The position numbers and the translations under genes were made by a program. From positions 1,302,001-1,366,000 of the forward strand of contig NZ_CP009354.1 in the NCBI RefSeq assembly GCF_000772105.1: a stretch of 64,000 nucleotides of DNA, written 5' to 3'. Shown here in pieces: positions 8,752-18,422 of this stretch. The notes under the pieces are model-generated. The model was not told the origin of the DNA. It saw nothing but the letters and a program-made list of their open reading frames with translations, and made no database searches. Origin of the DNA: Vibrio tubiashii ATCC 19109. GTDB taxonomy: Bacteria; Pseudomonadota; Gammaproteobacteria; Enterobacterales; Vibrionaceae. The stretch's first letter is position 1. Each line of letters begins with the position of its first letter.

Positions 8752-10368
8752 GTGAAGTGGTCTGTACGGAAAAAACTCTATGCTGGCTTTGGTTGTGTCC
8801 TAGCCATCATGACAGTAATGGCAGGGGCTATTTGGTCAGAAGTGACTCAATCGCATGACGTTGCGACAGAAATTCGTCATGACGATGTACCAGAAGTAGT
8901 AGGTTATCTAATCCTAATTGATGAAGCGGGTGATGTTTATCGTGATGCGACAGGAGCTATCACAGGCGTAGCGAGCGCGTTAGGCGATTACCAAAGGAAT
9001 AAACAAGAGTTTTGGGATGCTATTGCAGCAGTGAAAAAACTGGAAACTCCTGGCGGGGCTGATCATCAACGTATTGAACAGATAGAACGCCTGATGAAGG
9101 GCTTCACCCAAGGCTTTGAAAGAGACATAGTGCCACTTCTTGGTGATAAAAGTGCGCTAGAACAAGAGATTACCGAGCTACGCAGTCTTTATGAAGAATA
9201 TCTAACACCTATCGAAGCACTGCTTGATGAGGCTTCATCGGCTGAAATTACCGAGACCGATGCTTCTCTTCTTTATCTAACCGATTCGTTCGATACGATT
9301 GAAAACACCATTGTTGTGTTGTTTGTTATCGCGTTAGTCCTCACCTGCATTATTGCCTATTGGCTATCCAACTCGATAACAACCCGTTTATCCAACCTTG
9401 ATTTTGTGGCGCAGAAAGTGGCAGAAGGGGACTTAACTGCGGATGATATTGTGGATGAGTCGGGAGATGAACTGGCGAATCTAGCCAGCTCGATCAATAA
9501 GATGCAATCATCATTAACCACTTTGATCGGCTCTATCTCGTCTGTTTCCAACCAAGTTCAGCATGTGACAGCCGACTTATCGAATGTTAGTCAAGATATT
9601 GTTGCTGGTGCATCGTCGCAGGCAGATAAGGCTAACCTGATTGCGACCGCAGCGGAAGAACTCAGTTTAACCATCTCTGAAGTGGCGCAACAAGGCTCTG
9701 CGACATTTGAAGAAGCACAGAAGTCTGAGCAAAGTGCGGAATCCGGTCGTAACGTTATTACTGAAATGGTGGATTCCATTCAACAGGTGAGTTTGCAGAT
9801 GACGGAGATGTCGACGCAAATGAACGAGCTTGGTGCACATGGTGAGCAGATTGGGTCGGTTATTCGCGTTATTGAAGGTATTGCAGAGCAGACAAACTTG
9901 CTTGCATTGAATGCCGCAATTGAAGCCGCAAGGGCAGGTGAATTTGGTCGCGGCTTTGCTGTCGTTGCCGATGAGGTTCGAGCTTTAGCCGAGCGAACAA
10001 CGACGGCAACTCAGGAAGTGGCCGGAATAATCCAGCAAATTCAAACTGGTACGCAAGAAGCGGTGACCTATACACAAGAAAACTGCAAACTGGTAGAAAT
10101 TGGTGTGGAGCGTAGCTCTGGTGCAGTTACTGCGCTAGAAGAAATTGTCGCTGGCGCAGCCAATGTCCAATCTATGGTCAACTCCATTGCGACAGCAGCG
10201 GAAGAGCAAACCGCGGTTACTAAAGAGATTGCCGCCGATATTACCGCCATTAGTGATATATCTGAGCGATCACTGCAGTTAGCCAATAGCAGTTCAGATA
10301 ATGTTAACGGCTTGAACTCTAAAGTCGCGGAGCTAGAGAGTTTAGTCAGTAAATTCAAACTGAGCTAA
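8752..10368 (+). CDS. Methyl-accepting chemotaxis protein
   Basis: A transmembrane chemoreceptor that feeds CheA/CheW. Membrane helices at about residues 10-30 and 185-205 flank a periplasmic helical ligand domain of some 150 residues. A HAMP domain and a long cytoplasmic coiled coil follow, with the invariant hairpin tip [19 protein letters not shown] and [17 protein letters not shown]. There is no C-terminal NWETF-type tether for the methylation enzymes. The start is GTG at 8752, behind AAGGAAGG at 8738-8745. The ligand is not predictable. It appears to be a single-gene unit. Confidence 0.94.
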   Translation: MKWSVRKKLYAGFGCVLAIMTVMAGAIWSEVTQSHDVATEIRHDDVPEVVGYLILIDEAGDVYRDATGAITGVASALGDYQRNKQEFWDAIAAVKKLETPGGADHQRIEQIERLMKGFTQGFERDIVPLLGDKSALEQEITELRSLYEEYLTPIEALLDEASSAEITETDASLLYLTDSFDTIENTIVVLFVIALVLTCIIAYWLSNSITTRLSNLDFVAQKVAEGDLTADDIVDESGDELANLASSINKMQSSLTTLIGSISSVSNQVQHVTADLSNVSQDIVAGASSQADKANLIATAAEELSLTISEVAQQGSATFEEAQKSEQSAESGRNVITEMVDSIQQVSLQMTEMSTQMNELGAHGEQIGSVIRVIEGIAEQTNLLALNAAIEAARAGEFGRGFAVVADEVRALAERTTTATQEVAGIIQQIQTGTQEAVTYTQENCKLVEIGVERSSGAVTALEEIVAGAANVQSMVNSIATAAEEQTAVTKEIAADITAISDISERSLQLANSSSDNVNGLNSKVAELESLVSKFKLS

Positions 10369-10434
10369 ACCAAGCGAGGCTGGCTTTCACAAGGAGAATG
10401 GGTATACTCATGCCTCCGAAGTGGAGCCAGTCGA

Positions 10435-11130
10435 ATGTTTGATATTTTATATACCCATCCTGACTTTATCGTCATCAATAAACACCCTAATGTTTCCGTA
10501 CACAAAGATGATGGCGATACCATGCTACTGCAAGAGGTGGCTAAGCAAACCAAAGATAAGCAGCTTTTTCTTATTCACCGTTTAGACAAAATGACGTCAG
10601 GCATCTTATTGCTTGGGAGAAGCTCATCTGCTGCCAGAGAATTATCGAATCAATTTGCTCAGCGTAGCGTTGAGAAATTCTATCTCGCCATTGGCAGTAA
10701 GAAACCAAAGAAGAAGCAGGGCTTAGTGATTGGTGACATGGAGCGTTCTCGGCGTGCTTCTTGGAAACTGACTAACACGCAAAATAACCCCGCTGTAACC
10801 CAGTTTTTTTCTACGTCCTCTTTGCCGGGAGAGAGACTGTTTCTATGTAAGCCACATACAGGTAAGACGCATCAAATCCGCGTTGCATTAAAGTCCGTAG
10901 GTTCGGGTATCGTTGGTGATCCGATATACAACAGTGGTAGTGAGTCTGACCGTGGTTATTTACACGCGTTTGCACTTCGCTTCGAACTGAATCACCAAGC
11001 TTACGAGTTTGTATGTGACCCACGCAACAACAACGTGCTTGGCAAGAAGTGGAATGAAGAAATTACCAGTCAAGGCATTGAGGCTTGGCTAAAACCTTGG
11101 GAGCTATCATGGCCGAAGATCAACAAGTAA
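10435..11130 (+). CDS. RluA-type pseudouridine synthase (TIGR01621-like)
   Basis: The product isomerises uridine to pseudouridine in RNA. The catalytic motif HRLDKMTSGILLL with the invariant Asp is present, as is the C-terminal KTHQIRVAL stretch of the RluA family. At 231 aa, without an S4 domain, it resembles the short, poorly characterised subfamily rather than RluA, RluC or RluD. A GGAG precedes the ATG. Its end overlaps the start of the next gene by 22 bp, so the two RNA-modification-like genes are probably one operon. The target RNA is unknown. Confidence 0.85.
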   Translation: MFDILYTHPDFIVINKHPNVSVHKDDGDTMLLQEVAKQTKDKQLFLIHRLDKMTSGILLLGRSSSAARELSNQFAQRSVEKFYLAIGSKKPKKKQGLVIGDMERSRRASWKLTNTQNNPAVTQFFSTSSLPGERLFLCKPHTGKTHQIRVALKSVGSGIVGDPIYNSGSESDRGYLHAFALRFELNHQAYEFVCDPRNNNVLGKKWNEEITSQGIEAWLKPWELSWPKINK

Positions 11131-12074
11131 TGCCTGTACCTATGCAGTCAGAGCAACTTCCTATCTTTTTTGAACAATTGAAACTTCAACTCGAAATCGC
11201 ACCGAATGAGGTTCGCCGCCTGTTTCATGGTCGTGGGCGTAAATTCGCCGGCTTAGAGCAACTAACCTGTGACTGGATTCAAGGTCAGCTGATTGTCAGC
11301 CTATTTAAGCAGGTTAGCGACGATTTTATTGACGAGTTAAAGCAAGGGCTGAAGACCTTATCTGAAAGTGAGTTATGGCAACAGAAGCAAGGGAAAGTCA
11401 TTGTTGTTCAGTATCGTTATGCTGAAGGCGCGCCGTCAGAAATATTACTAGGCGAATTGGACAATCGACCTATTGTCGAAGAGTCGGGCTTAAAATATCA
11501 GCTTGATATTGGCCGTAACCAGAACTTTGGTTTATTTCTGGATATGCGTCTTGGCCGTGACTGGGTAAAAGCGCACGCCAAACATAAAAATGTCCTTAAC
11601 CTTTTCGCTTATACCTGTGGCTTTTCTGTTGCTGCAATTGAAGGCGGGGCAGACCAAGTAGTGAATGTGGATATGTCTCGCTCTTCATTATCTAAAGGGC
11701 GTGAGAACCATAAATTAAATGGTCACAACGTTAATCAAGTTAAATTCTTAGGCTACGATATTTTCCGCTCATGGGGAAAAATCAGAAAAATGGGTCGCTA
11801 TGATCTTATCGTGATTGATCCCCCTTCATTTCAAAAAGGCAGTTTTGCTTTAACTAAAGATTACAAACGTATCCTTAGAAAATTGCCTGAGTTATTAGCG
11901 GAAGGCGGTGAAGTGATTGCATGTGTTAACTCTCCTCAAGTCACAAGCCAGTTTTTAATCGACAGCATGCAGGAAGAGGCGCCGCAATTAAACTTTGTCG
12001 AACGTTTGGATAACCCAACGGAATTTGAAGACATCGACCCTGAGGCTTCGTTGAAAGTACTCAGGTTTAAGTAA
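11109..12074 (+). CDS. Class I SAM-dependent methyltransferase (RlmI/RlmK-like)
   Basis: A probable RNA methyltransferase. The SAM-binding motif reads NLFAYTCGFSVAAIEGGA, followed by the acidic VVNVDMS, and motif IV is DLIVIDPPSFQKG, close to the DPPSF/DPPY of RlmI-like enzymes. It has 321 aa from the ATG at 11109, preceded by GGGAG at 11099-11103. An in-frame TTG at 11085 is less likely. It overlaps the pseudouridine synthase by 22 bp. I see no PUA domain. The exact rRNA base is not known. Confidence 0.85.
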   Translation: MAEDQQVMPVPMQSEQLPIFFEQLKLQLEIAPNEVRRLFHGRGRKFAGLEQLTCDWIQGQLIVSLFKQVSDDFIDELKQGLKTLSESELWQQKQGKVIVVQYRYAEGAPSEILLGELDNRPIVEESGLKYQLDIGRNQNFGLFLDMRLGRDWVKAHAKHKNVLNLFAYTCGFSVAAIEGGADQVVNVDMSRSSLSKGRENHKLNGHNVNQVKFLGYDIFRSWGKIRKMGRYDLIVIDPPSFQKGSFALTKDYKRILRKLPELLAEGGEVIACVNSPQVTSQFLIDSMQEEAPQLNFVERLDNPTEFEDIDPEASLKVLRFK

Positions 12075-12096
12075 GACCAAACGAACTAGAGTTGTT

Positions 12097-12122
12097 AAAG
12101 CGCCTACATAGGCGCTTTTTTT
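12097..12122 (+). terminator. Rho-independent terminator of the methyltransferase gene
   Basis: The stem AAGCGCC/GGCGCTT with a six-base loop is followed by seven T residues. Confidence 0.88.
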
Positions 12123-12174
12123 GCATCTCAACAACAAGAACCTCTTGCACGTTTAAGTTAATACAACTAACTAT

Positions 12175-12190
12175 TGTGAGAAAATTCGCA
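12175..12190 (+). promoter_or_regulatory. CRP-like site upstream of flp
   Basis: TGTGA-GAAAAT-TCGCA matches TGTGA-N6-TCACA with one mismatch, inside a longer imperfect palindrome at 12173-12194. It lies about 400 bp upstream of flp, which is far for direct activation. Confidence 0.3.
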
Positions 12191-12288
12191 CAATAAACTG
12201 ACAAATCTTGATTAGAGTAGAGAACTAACTGGATGTAACAGTTTTCATTTTGTCTCAAAAGTAAGACTCTGGCCTCTCGGTGACATTT

Positions 12289-12311
12289 AATAGATCTATA
12301 TAAGATCTATT
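12289..12311. repeat. Inverted repeat in the flp upstream region
   Basis: Perfect 8-bp arms AATAGATC and GATCTATT are separated by 7 bp. It may be an operator or a weak hairpin; no known regulator site was recognised. Confidence 0.35.
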
Positions 12312-12580
12312 GTTATATAAATTAATAATTAAAAATATAACTATAAGAAATGCCTTACATATAATTGGTAAATTTTTGATCTATTTTTGATTGAATTTAT
12401 AAATTTATCCATTTTTACTCTGTTTATATTATTTATTCGATTTAATTAAGATTTATTTTTTGATTGATTGCCTATTTTTAAATTACTAATATGCGCTCCC
12501 TAAATTATCCGAATTCATTTTTATCGGATTCAAATTAATTAAATATTGAATTTAAAACCACAATTCAGAAAGGAAAGAGC

Positions 12581-12796
12581 ATGTTAACTAAACTATACGT
12601 ACACGCTAAATTAGCCCTAGAAAACTACAAAAATGACGAGCGCGGTGTAACTGCAATTGAATACGGCCTAATTGCGGCTGGTGTTGCCGTAGTCGTTGGT
12701 GCAGCTTTCTTAGGAGAAGATAGTATTTCAACGCGCCTTAGCAACATTTTTGATTCTGTTAAGGATGCTTTAGTCGCAGGTACTCCTAAAGCTTAA
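12581..12796 (+). CDS. flp: Flp-type IVb pilin
   Basis: The major subunit of Tad/Flp pili, assembled into adhesive fibres. The 71-aa precursor carries the Flp processing region DERGVTAIEYGLIAAG, in which the conserved Glu-Tyr pair follows the cleavage glycine, then a hydrophobic helix. AAAGGAAAG lies 7 bp before the ATG. It is the first gene of the locus and is followed after 9 bp by its peptidase gene; as in other loci it is probably the most highly expressed member. Confidence 0.95.
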   Translation: MLTKLYVHAKLALENYKNDERGVTAIEYGLIAAGVAVVVGAAFLGEDSISTRLSNIFDSVKDALVAGTPKA

Positions 12797-12805
12797 GTCA
12801 TTAAA

Positions 12806-13231
12806 TTGTCTTATAAATTAGAGTGGCTAATCCTATTAGCTACTCTTTCTCTTTTTGCTATCTACATTGATATTAAAGAGAGAAAAATCAGTAATAGGGT
12901 TTGCTTCCTTATAGCAATTGTCAGCTTTGGCTACGCCTATTTATATTCTGAAGTTCAAATTATTTCGCCAGTTATTATTTTGTTAGTTGGGCTATTACTT
13001 AGCCAGTTCAACATCTTAGGTGGTGCGGACTCAAAGCTTTTTGGTGCTTACTCGATCGCGATAGAGCCGCAAGTGTTGCCCATAGCTCTTATCACTATCT
13101 GTTTGGTTGGAGGCTTGGTCAGCTTGGCTTATTTGATAAAAAAAATGCTTAGTCGCAACACATTCAGTGGTATTCCCTATGGAATCGCTATTTCTGCTGG
13201 CGGGTTAGTCGGCATCGTTGCTTCTATGTAG
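12806..13231 (+). CDS. tadV: Flp prepilin peptidase (TadV/CpaA)
   Basis: An inner-membrane aspartyl protease that cleaves the Flp prepilin and pseudopilin leaders. The two catalytic aspartates are in IYIDIKERKISN and in LGGADSKLF, the latter a variant of the usual GxGDxK. It has 141 aa with about four membrane helices and lacks the N-terminal methylase domain of PilD, as TadV does. The start is uncertain: the TTG at 12806 is the only candidate that keeps the first helix, with a weak ribosome site, suggesting coupling to flp translation. Confidence 0.88.
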   Translation: MSYKLEWLILLATLSLFAIYIDIKERKISNRVCFLIAIVSFGYAYLYSEVQIISPVIILLVGLLLSQFNILGGADSKLFGAYSIAIEPQVLPIALITICLVGGLVSLAYLIKKMLSRNTFSGIPYGIAISAGGLVGIVASM

Positions 13232-13240
13232 GGAGTTCAA

Positions 13241-14041
13241 TTGAAAAAGAAAGTAATTCTTGTTGTAGCAAGCTTTGCAGTTCTTTTTGGTCTGTTCGGA
13301 CTGGCGGGAACGTTAAGCAGTTCTCCAAAATCTAATGTGCAACCTGAAACCAAAAAAGAAGTCTATGTATCAGTTTGGCGCTTGAATAAAGATGTCTACC
13401 TTGGCGATAAGGTAGAGCGAAATGACATAGAGCTAGTTCGTTTACCTGAGCGTGAAGCCAATGCTTTAGGTGTGGCGAAAGATATGTCATTTGATTTTGC
13501 AACTGGGGCTATTTATGCCCAAAACCTTAATGCGGGTGATTTGGCCTTTAAAGAGCGGATCGTTGCACCAGACCAAGAAGGTTATGTCGATCTCGTGATT
13601 GGTGATAATCGCGTTCCTTACGCAATAAAAGTGCAGCCGCAATCCATTGTTGGTGGCGTGATTACCCACGGCACAATGATTGATGTATTAGCGCTTTCTT
13701 TACCCACTGAATTCTCGCTCGAAACGGCAGAGACCCAAACCACACGTAAGCGAAATATGTTTGTTACCCCAGTACTCACTGGTGTCAAAGTATTGCAAGT
13801 AAACAAAAGCGTAATCGATGCGACTCGCACTACCCCTGCAACGAGTGAAATTAACTTAATCCTTGAGCTGACTCGTAAGCAAGTTGCGACCATTACTGTG
13901 GCAAAAAGAATCTCTGAACTTGAAGTTCATAAATCTATCGGTGAATACCAAAAGTCAGATCTCCATGCTGATGCGGGTGATGTGCTATCTAACTTCAAAT
14001 CTGTGGTCGAATATCGCTCGAGCGATGTAACCATTAACTGA
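13241..14041 (+). CDS. rcpC: Flp pilus assembly protein RcpC/CpaB
   Basis: A periplasmic protein tied to the inner membrane, thought to work with the secretin. An N-terminal hydrophobic segment (residues about 4-24) is followed by a SAF-like domain (about 40-110: VSVWRLNKDVYLGDKVERND) and a beta-rich C-terminal domain. The 266 aa are usual. The start is TTG at 13241 behind a GGGAG. It is placed between the peptidase and secretin genes as in other tad loci. Confidence 0.88.
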   Translation: MKKKVILVVASFAVLFGLFGLAGTLSSSPKSNVQPETKKEVYVSVWRLNKDVYLGDKVERNDIELVRLPEREANALGVAKDMSFDFATGAIYAQNLNAGDLAFKERIVAPDQEGYVDLVIGDNRVPYAIKVQPQSIVGGVITHGTMIDVLALSLPTEFSLETAETQTTRKRNMFVTPVLTGVKVLQVNKSVIDATRTTPATSEINLILELTRKQVATITVAKRISELEVHKSIGEYQKSDLHADAGDVLSNFKSVVEYRSSDVTIN

Positions 14042-14048
14042 GGCTTCA

Positions 14049-15374
14049 ATGAAAAAGTTACTTATCTCTCTTTGTGCCTTATTTTTTTTAGTGCCTTCTA
14101 TTTCAAGCGCGCAAAGAAGTACCTATCTCTCTGAAGGTGAGATGGAAATAATCTCAGTTGGCGAAGATATAGACTCAGTCTTTATTTCCAACCCAAAAGT
14201 GGCTGACTATCAAGTGATTGATAAACGCAAAGTTGCTTTATTCGGCAAAGCCTTAGGTGAGACTGGATTCGCTGTATTTGGCACTAGCGGAAAGACACTC
14301 ACTAAACGCAAGGTAACAGTGAATACCTCGCTTACGGAATTAGAAAGCCAAGTTCAACTGTTGTATCCCAATGCCAACGTAAAGCTGACACATATTGGTG
14401 ACAATGTGGTCTTAACTGGCACCGTTGCAAACGACAAAACCAAAGATGCCATCAATCTGATGGTCGGTGAGCTGTTAGAGAAAGAGAAAGAAGAATTCAC
14501 GATAGAATGGAATTATGGTGATGAAGACAATGAAATGGAGTTTATGAAGCGCTTTCATTTCACTGGCGTTGTCAATCAGATCGAAGTCGTTACCCAAAAA
14601 CAAGTTAACGTAAAACTGTCGATTGCGGAAGTGTCTCACTCATTCCTTGAAGAGTTTGGTGTTCAGTACGGTAGCCAAGGCCAGAGTGCGGGTGTTTTTG
14701 TTAATCCGCTAACCTCATTTAGTGCTTCGGATATTATTTCGGTTATTACCGCAATGGGTAATGACACAGTCGGGCAAATTCTCGCCCAGCCGAATCTCTC
14801 AGTTATGTCTGGTGAAACAGCGAATTTCCTAGTTGGTGGTGAACTACCAGTAGTCACAGTAGTAGATGGAACGACTAACGTTGAGTACAAAGAGTTCGGT
14901 ATCCGTCTTGACCTTATGGCCAAGGTGCTTGAAGACGACAAGATTAAATTGTCGTTAATGCCAGAAGTGAGCTCGCTAGATACCCAGTACAGTAATGCTT
15001 CTTACAATTTGCCAGCATTAAAGACTCGCCGTGCCAGAACCACTGTTCAGCTTGCTGATGGTAAAAGTTTCGTTTTGGGTGGATTACTGAGTACCGAAGA
15101 TAAAGAGTCATTAAGCCAAATTCCGTTCATTGGTGAAATTCCGGTGTTAGGTGCACTGTTCCGTTCTTCAGGCACTGAAAGAACACGTACCGAACTCGTG
15201 ATTGTAGCGACGGTCAACCTTGTTCAGCCCGTTGAACCAAGTGCAGTTCAACTACCAACAATGCAGAGAACCACGAGTCTTGAGCGATTTTTTAATGTTG
15301 AACCAACCTCATCGAATATAGAACAAAATAAATGGGCAAATGAAATCTACGCCACCGGAGGCTTCAAGCTATGA
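14049..15374 (+). CDS. rcpA: Tad secretin RcpA/CpaC
   Basis: The outer-membrane channel through which the Flp pilus passes. A signal peptide ends near SSA/Q (residue 21). An N-terminal domain (EGEMEIISVGEDIDSVFI) is followed by the secretin core with VGGELPVV, KEFGIRLDLMAKV and the C-terminal VLGGLLSTEDKES...IPFIGEIPVLGALF, a hallmark of secretins. The length of 441 aa is typical. Its last 4 bp overlap the lipoprotein gene. Confidence 0.93.
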   Translation: MKKLLISLCALFFLVPSISSAQRSTYLSEGEMEIISVGEDIDSVFISNPKVADYQVIDKRKVALFGKALGETGFAVFGTSGKTLTKRKVTVNTSLTELESQVQLLYPNANVKLTHIGDNVVLTGTVANDKTKDAINLMVGELLEKEKEEFTIEWNYGDEDNEMEFMKRFHFTGVVNQIEVVTQKQVNVKLSIAEVSHSFLEEFGVQYGSQGQSAGVFVNPLTSFSASDIISVITAMGNDTVGQILAQPNLSVMSGETANFLVGGELPVVTVVDGTTNVEYKEFGIRLDLMAKVLEDDKIKLSLMPEVSSLDTQYSNASYNLPALKTRRARTTVQLADGKSFVLGGLLSTEDKESLSQIPFIGEIPVLGALFRSSGTERTRTELVIVATVNLVQPVEPSAVQLPTMQRTTSLERFFNVEPTSSNIEQNKWANEIYATGGFKL

Positions 15375-15892
15375 GGAAGATTACTCGTAAATCTCTTTGG
15401 CAAGCGGCGAGTTTGTGCACGCTCTTTGTTTTGGGTGGCTGTGCAGAAACAGTCTCAACCCGAGAAGGTCAAGCTATTCACACCGTGCCAATGGTTTATA
15501 CCTGGTCTGCTTCATTTGAGCAGGTGGGTCTGGAAAGCGCTAAGCAAGATGTACGCACGCTGATCAATAAGAACTGGGATCTAGTGGCGAACAAAGGGTT
15601 AGATCTCCAATGGTCGACAAATCGAGGTAAGCAGTTGGCAACTTCGCTTCGTCAGGAGCTAATCGAGCGTGGTGTTGATGCAAAGCAGATTTCGTTCAGC
15701 CAAGAGAGCTTAGGTAACAATAAGGATGTCGCTGTTCGGTTTCATTACACCAAGGTGGTCACAGAGCTGTGCACGCCAAGTAAAATCGGCCAGTTCGGCG
15801 CGTACTCTGAAGGTTGCTTTGCTGAAAATGCGCGTTGGCAAGCGATGGTTAATCCAGAAAAAATGCTGTCATCACAGCCTGTTGCTAAGTAG
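15371..15892 (+). CDS. rcpB: RcpB/CpaD-like Tad lipoprotein
   Basis: A 173-aa outer-membrane lipoprotein with the lipobox VLGGC. The C-terminal SEGCFAENARWQAMVNPEKML resembles the conserved tail of CpaD-type proteins, which help assemble or gate the secretin. The assignment rests on this tail and on position between secretin and TadZ genes; the rest of the protein is not distinctive. Confidence 0.72.
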   Translation: MRKITRKSLWQAASLCTLFVLGGCAETVSTREGQAIHTVPMVYTWSASFEQVGLESAKQDVRTLINKNWDLVANKGLDLQWSTNRGKQLATSLRQELIERGVDAKQISFSQESLGNNKDVAVRFHYTKVVTELCTPSKIGQFGAYSEGCFAENARWQAMVNPEKMLSSQPVAK

Positions 15893-15903
15893 GGGACAGA
15901 TTT

Positions 15904-17139
15904 ATGTTTGATTTAGTCGATAAGCTACAAAGCAAGCCTCTAGAGGATACGGTTAAAAAAGAGACCATTACCTCGGTTTTGTTTCATCAAACCCAAGAGT
16001 GTGTCGATCTGGTTGATGAAGCCTTTCGTTTCGAGAACATCAATGTTCCTACTATGGTGCCAAATGGCGATGAAAAGATTAAACAGCATGTGCGTGAATC
16101 TCTGGTAGAGATCGTCATTGTTGAGTTGAACCTTAGTGAAAATGTCACTAAGGATATGGAACGCATCAGTCACTTGCTGCCTAACAGTGCTTCGGTGATT
16201 GTTATTGGTAGCGAAGACGCAATTTCTACCATTCGTAACCTAAAAGAGATGGGCTTTTACTATGTGTTTTGGCCAATCACTAAACAAGAGCTGATAGATT
16301 TTGTTCGTAACGTAAACAATAACCGCCAACGAAACTCTGGTTTAGGTAAGGATCGCACAGCAAAAAAAGTCGGTATTTGGGGTACAAAAGGTGGTGTCGG
16401 CGCAACTATGTTGACGGCTGAAATTGCTTTTGAACTATCGAACCTAAAAAAATCGAGTAGTTTGGTGGTCGATCATGATTTTCGTGGCGGCAATTTGGAT
16501 ATCTTCTTGGGTCTTAAGCGATTTGAGAAGAAACCCGTTTCGAGAGCCTCGCTCGCATCAAGCGTCGATACAACCTATGCCAAGAGCATGGTGAAAAAGG
16601 TCGACAACATGTTGGCGGTCATGTCGCTTGAATCGGATGACCTTAATGAGCTAGAGCTGAAGGAGTACGTTCGTACGCTAACGGCAGAGCTTGCCGGCAA
16701 CTACAACTTCATTATCGAAGATTTGTCCCGAGCGAGTAACTCTAAGCAAGATCTCGATTATATCTCAACGTCCTGCGATGTGATTGTGTTGCTAATGGAG
16801 CCAACGGTCTCTAGTGTTCGCGAAGCTAAGCGTACGATGCGTAGCTTGGAAATGGCGGATTCTAACGCTCGTTGCTTGTTTGTTCTGAACTACACCATTG
16901 CAGAAAAAGCCGCAACGATTAGCCCTGATGACATTAAAGAGTTTTTAGGCCGTGAGCCTGATGTGGTTCTGCCGAATGAGCCAAGAATGAGTAAGTTAGT
17001 TTTAGAACAAAAACACATTTACCAGCATGACTATCAAGTCAGCCAAAACCTGCATAAGCTCACCGCTATGCTGCTCGGTCAATCCGATGAAGGCGACAAA
17101 AACAGTTGGCTGGGTCGAATGCTGAAGCGAGGCAAATAA
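15904..17139 (+). CDS. tadZ: Pilus localisation ATPase TadZ/CpaE
   Basis: A MinD/ParA-like protein that positions the Tad machine. The N-terminal half (about residues 20-145) looks like a receiver-type fold without a clear phospho-Asp. The C-terminal half has the deviant Walker A GTKGGVGATMLTAE and VVDHDFRGGNLD. At 411 aa it is a normal size. The stop codon overlaps the next start by one base (TAATG), so tadA is translationally coupled. Confidence 0.9.
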   Translation: MFDLVDKLQSKPLEDTVKKETITSVLFHQTQECVDLVDEAFRFENINVPTMVPNGDEKIKQHVRESLVEIVIVELNLSENVTKDMERISHLLPNSASVIVIGSEDAISTIRNLKEMGFYYVFWPITKQELIDFVRNVNNNRQRNSGLGKDRTAKKVGIWGTKGGVGATMLTAEIAFELSNLKKSSSLVVDHDFRGGNLDIFLGLKRFEKKPVSRASLASSVDTTYAKSMVKKVDNMLAVMSLESDDLNELELKEYVRTLTAELAGNYNFIIEDLSRASNSKQDLDYISTSCDVIVLLMEPTVSSVREAKRTMRSLEMADSNARCLFVLNYTIAEKAATISPDDIKEFLGREPDVVLPNEPRMSKLVLEQKHIYQHDYQVSQNLHKLTAMLLGQSDEGDKNSWLGRMLKRGK

Positions 17140-18422
17140 TGGACATCAATAAGTCAGCTTATGTTCAGATCCGCAAGCAGATTTTCGAAGCGCTAGATGC
17201 GGAAGTTGTTCAAAGTCTGTCTAAAGAGGCGCTAACGGTTCAGCTATCTAACGCCGTCGATATGCTGATCGACAAACTTGGGTTCTCAGTAGCAAGTATT
17301 ATCCGTCGTGAGTATGTCAAAGGACTTGTCGACGAGTTGCATGGACTCGGTCCTTTGCAATCTTTAATGGAAGATGAGTCGATCAGTGACATCATGATCA
17401 ATGGCTGTGACAACGTGTTTGTCGAGCGCTACGGCCTGGTAGAGAAAGCCAATGTCTCCTTTATTGACGAAGACCAGTTACAGCAAATTGCTAAGCGTAT
17501 CGCTAGCCGAGTCGGTAGACGTGTTGATGAATCTTCGCCAACCTGTGATGCCCGATTGCCTGATGGAAGTCGCGTTAATATCGTTATTCCACCTATTGCG
17601 ATTGATGGTACGTCTATCTCAATCCGAAAATTTAAAAAGCAATCCATAGAGCTTTCTGAACTGGTTGAATTTGGTGCGATGAGCCCTGAGATGGGACGCA
17701 TCTTAATGATTGCTGCTCGCTGCCGACTCAATATTTTGATATCTGGTGGTACGGGTTCAGGTAAGACAACCATGCTTAATGCCTTGTCTCAATACGTCTC
17801 AGAGAAAGAACGCATTGTGACTATCGAAGACGCGGCGGAGTTGAAACTGTTGCAGCCACATGTTGTGCGTTTGGAAACTCGTACCGCAGGTATCGAAGGT
17901 TCAGGTGCTATTAATCAGCGCGATTTAGTGATCAACTCACTCCGTATGCGTCCTGATCGAATTATTGTTGGTGAATGTCGTGGCGCAGAAGCGTTTGAAA
18001 TGCTTCAGGCTATGAATACCGGCCACGATGGTTCTATGTCTACTCTGCACGCCAATACCCCCCGAGATGCACTGGCAAGGGTAGAGTCAATGGTGATGAT
18101 GGCGACGAGCAGTTTGCCACTAGAAGCGATTCGCCGGACGATTGTTAGTGCTGTCGATCTCGTGGTGCAAATCAGTCGCTTGCACGATGGTAGCCGCAAA
18201 GTGATGAGTATTACTGAAGTTGTTGGTATCGAAGGCTCAAACGTTGTATTGGAAGAAATGTTCCGTTTTCAACCCGCTTCAATGGGCAATGAAGATGGCA
18301 AAATTCGTGGGCGCTTTGTCACTGCAGGCCTTATGCAGCGCTCGGTTCTGGTTGAGAAAGCCAAATACTTTGGTCTAGAACAGCAGCTAACCGAAGCCTT
18401 TAATGTTGGTGAACCTGCATGA
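17139..18422 (+). CDS. tadA: Tad secretion ATPase TadA/CpaF
   Basis: A hexameric cytoplasmic ATPase that powers pilus extension (and, in some species, retraction). Walker A is ISGGTGSGKTTML, the Asp box is VTIEDAAELKL, Walker B is PDRIIVGECRGAEA, and the His box is GHDGSMSTLHANTP. It has 427 aa from the ATG at 17139, preferred over a TTG at 17106 because it is the only start with normal spacing to GCGAGG. It overlaps tadB by 4 bp. Confidence 0.95.
   Translation: MDINKSAYVQIRKQIFEALDAEVVQSLSKEALTVQLSNAVDMLIDKLGFSVASIIRREYVKGLVDELHGLGPLQSLMEDESISDIMINGCDNVFVERYGLVEKANVSFIDEDQLQQIAKRIASRVGRRVDESSPTCDARLPDGSRVNIVIPPIAIDGTSISIRKFKKQSIELSELVEFGAMSPEMGRILMIAARCRLNILISGGTGSGKTTMLNALSQYVSEKERIVTIEDAAELKLLQPHVVRLETRTAGIEGSGAINQRDLVINSLRMRPDRIIVGECRGAEAFEMLQAMNTGHDGSMSTLHANTPRDALARVESMVMMATSSLPLEAIRRTIVSAVDLVVQISRLHDGSRKVMSITEVVGIEGSNVVLEEMFRFQPASMGNEDGKIRGRFVTAGLMQRSVLVEKAKYFGLEQQLTEAFNVGEPA

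Larger units (their letters stand above)
12123..12580. other. AT-rich upstream regulatory region of the tad locus
   Basis: About 450 bp without a credible gene, and very AT-rich from about 12280 onward compared with both flanks. It contains a CRP-like site and an inverted repeat (listed separately). Such DNA is a common target of H-NS-type silencers; that is inference. The flp ribosome site AAAGGAAAG ends the region. Confidence 0.6.
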
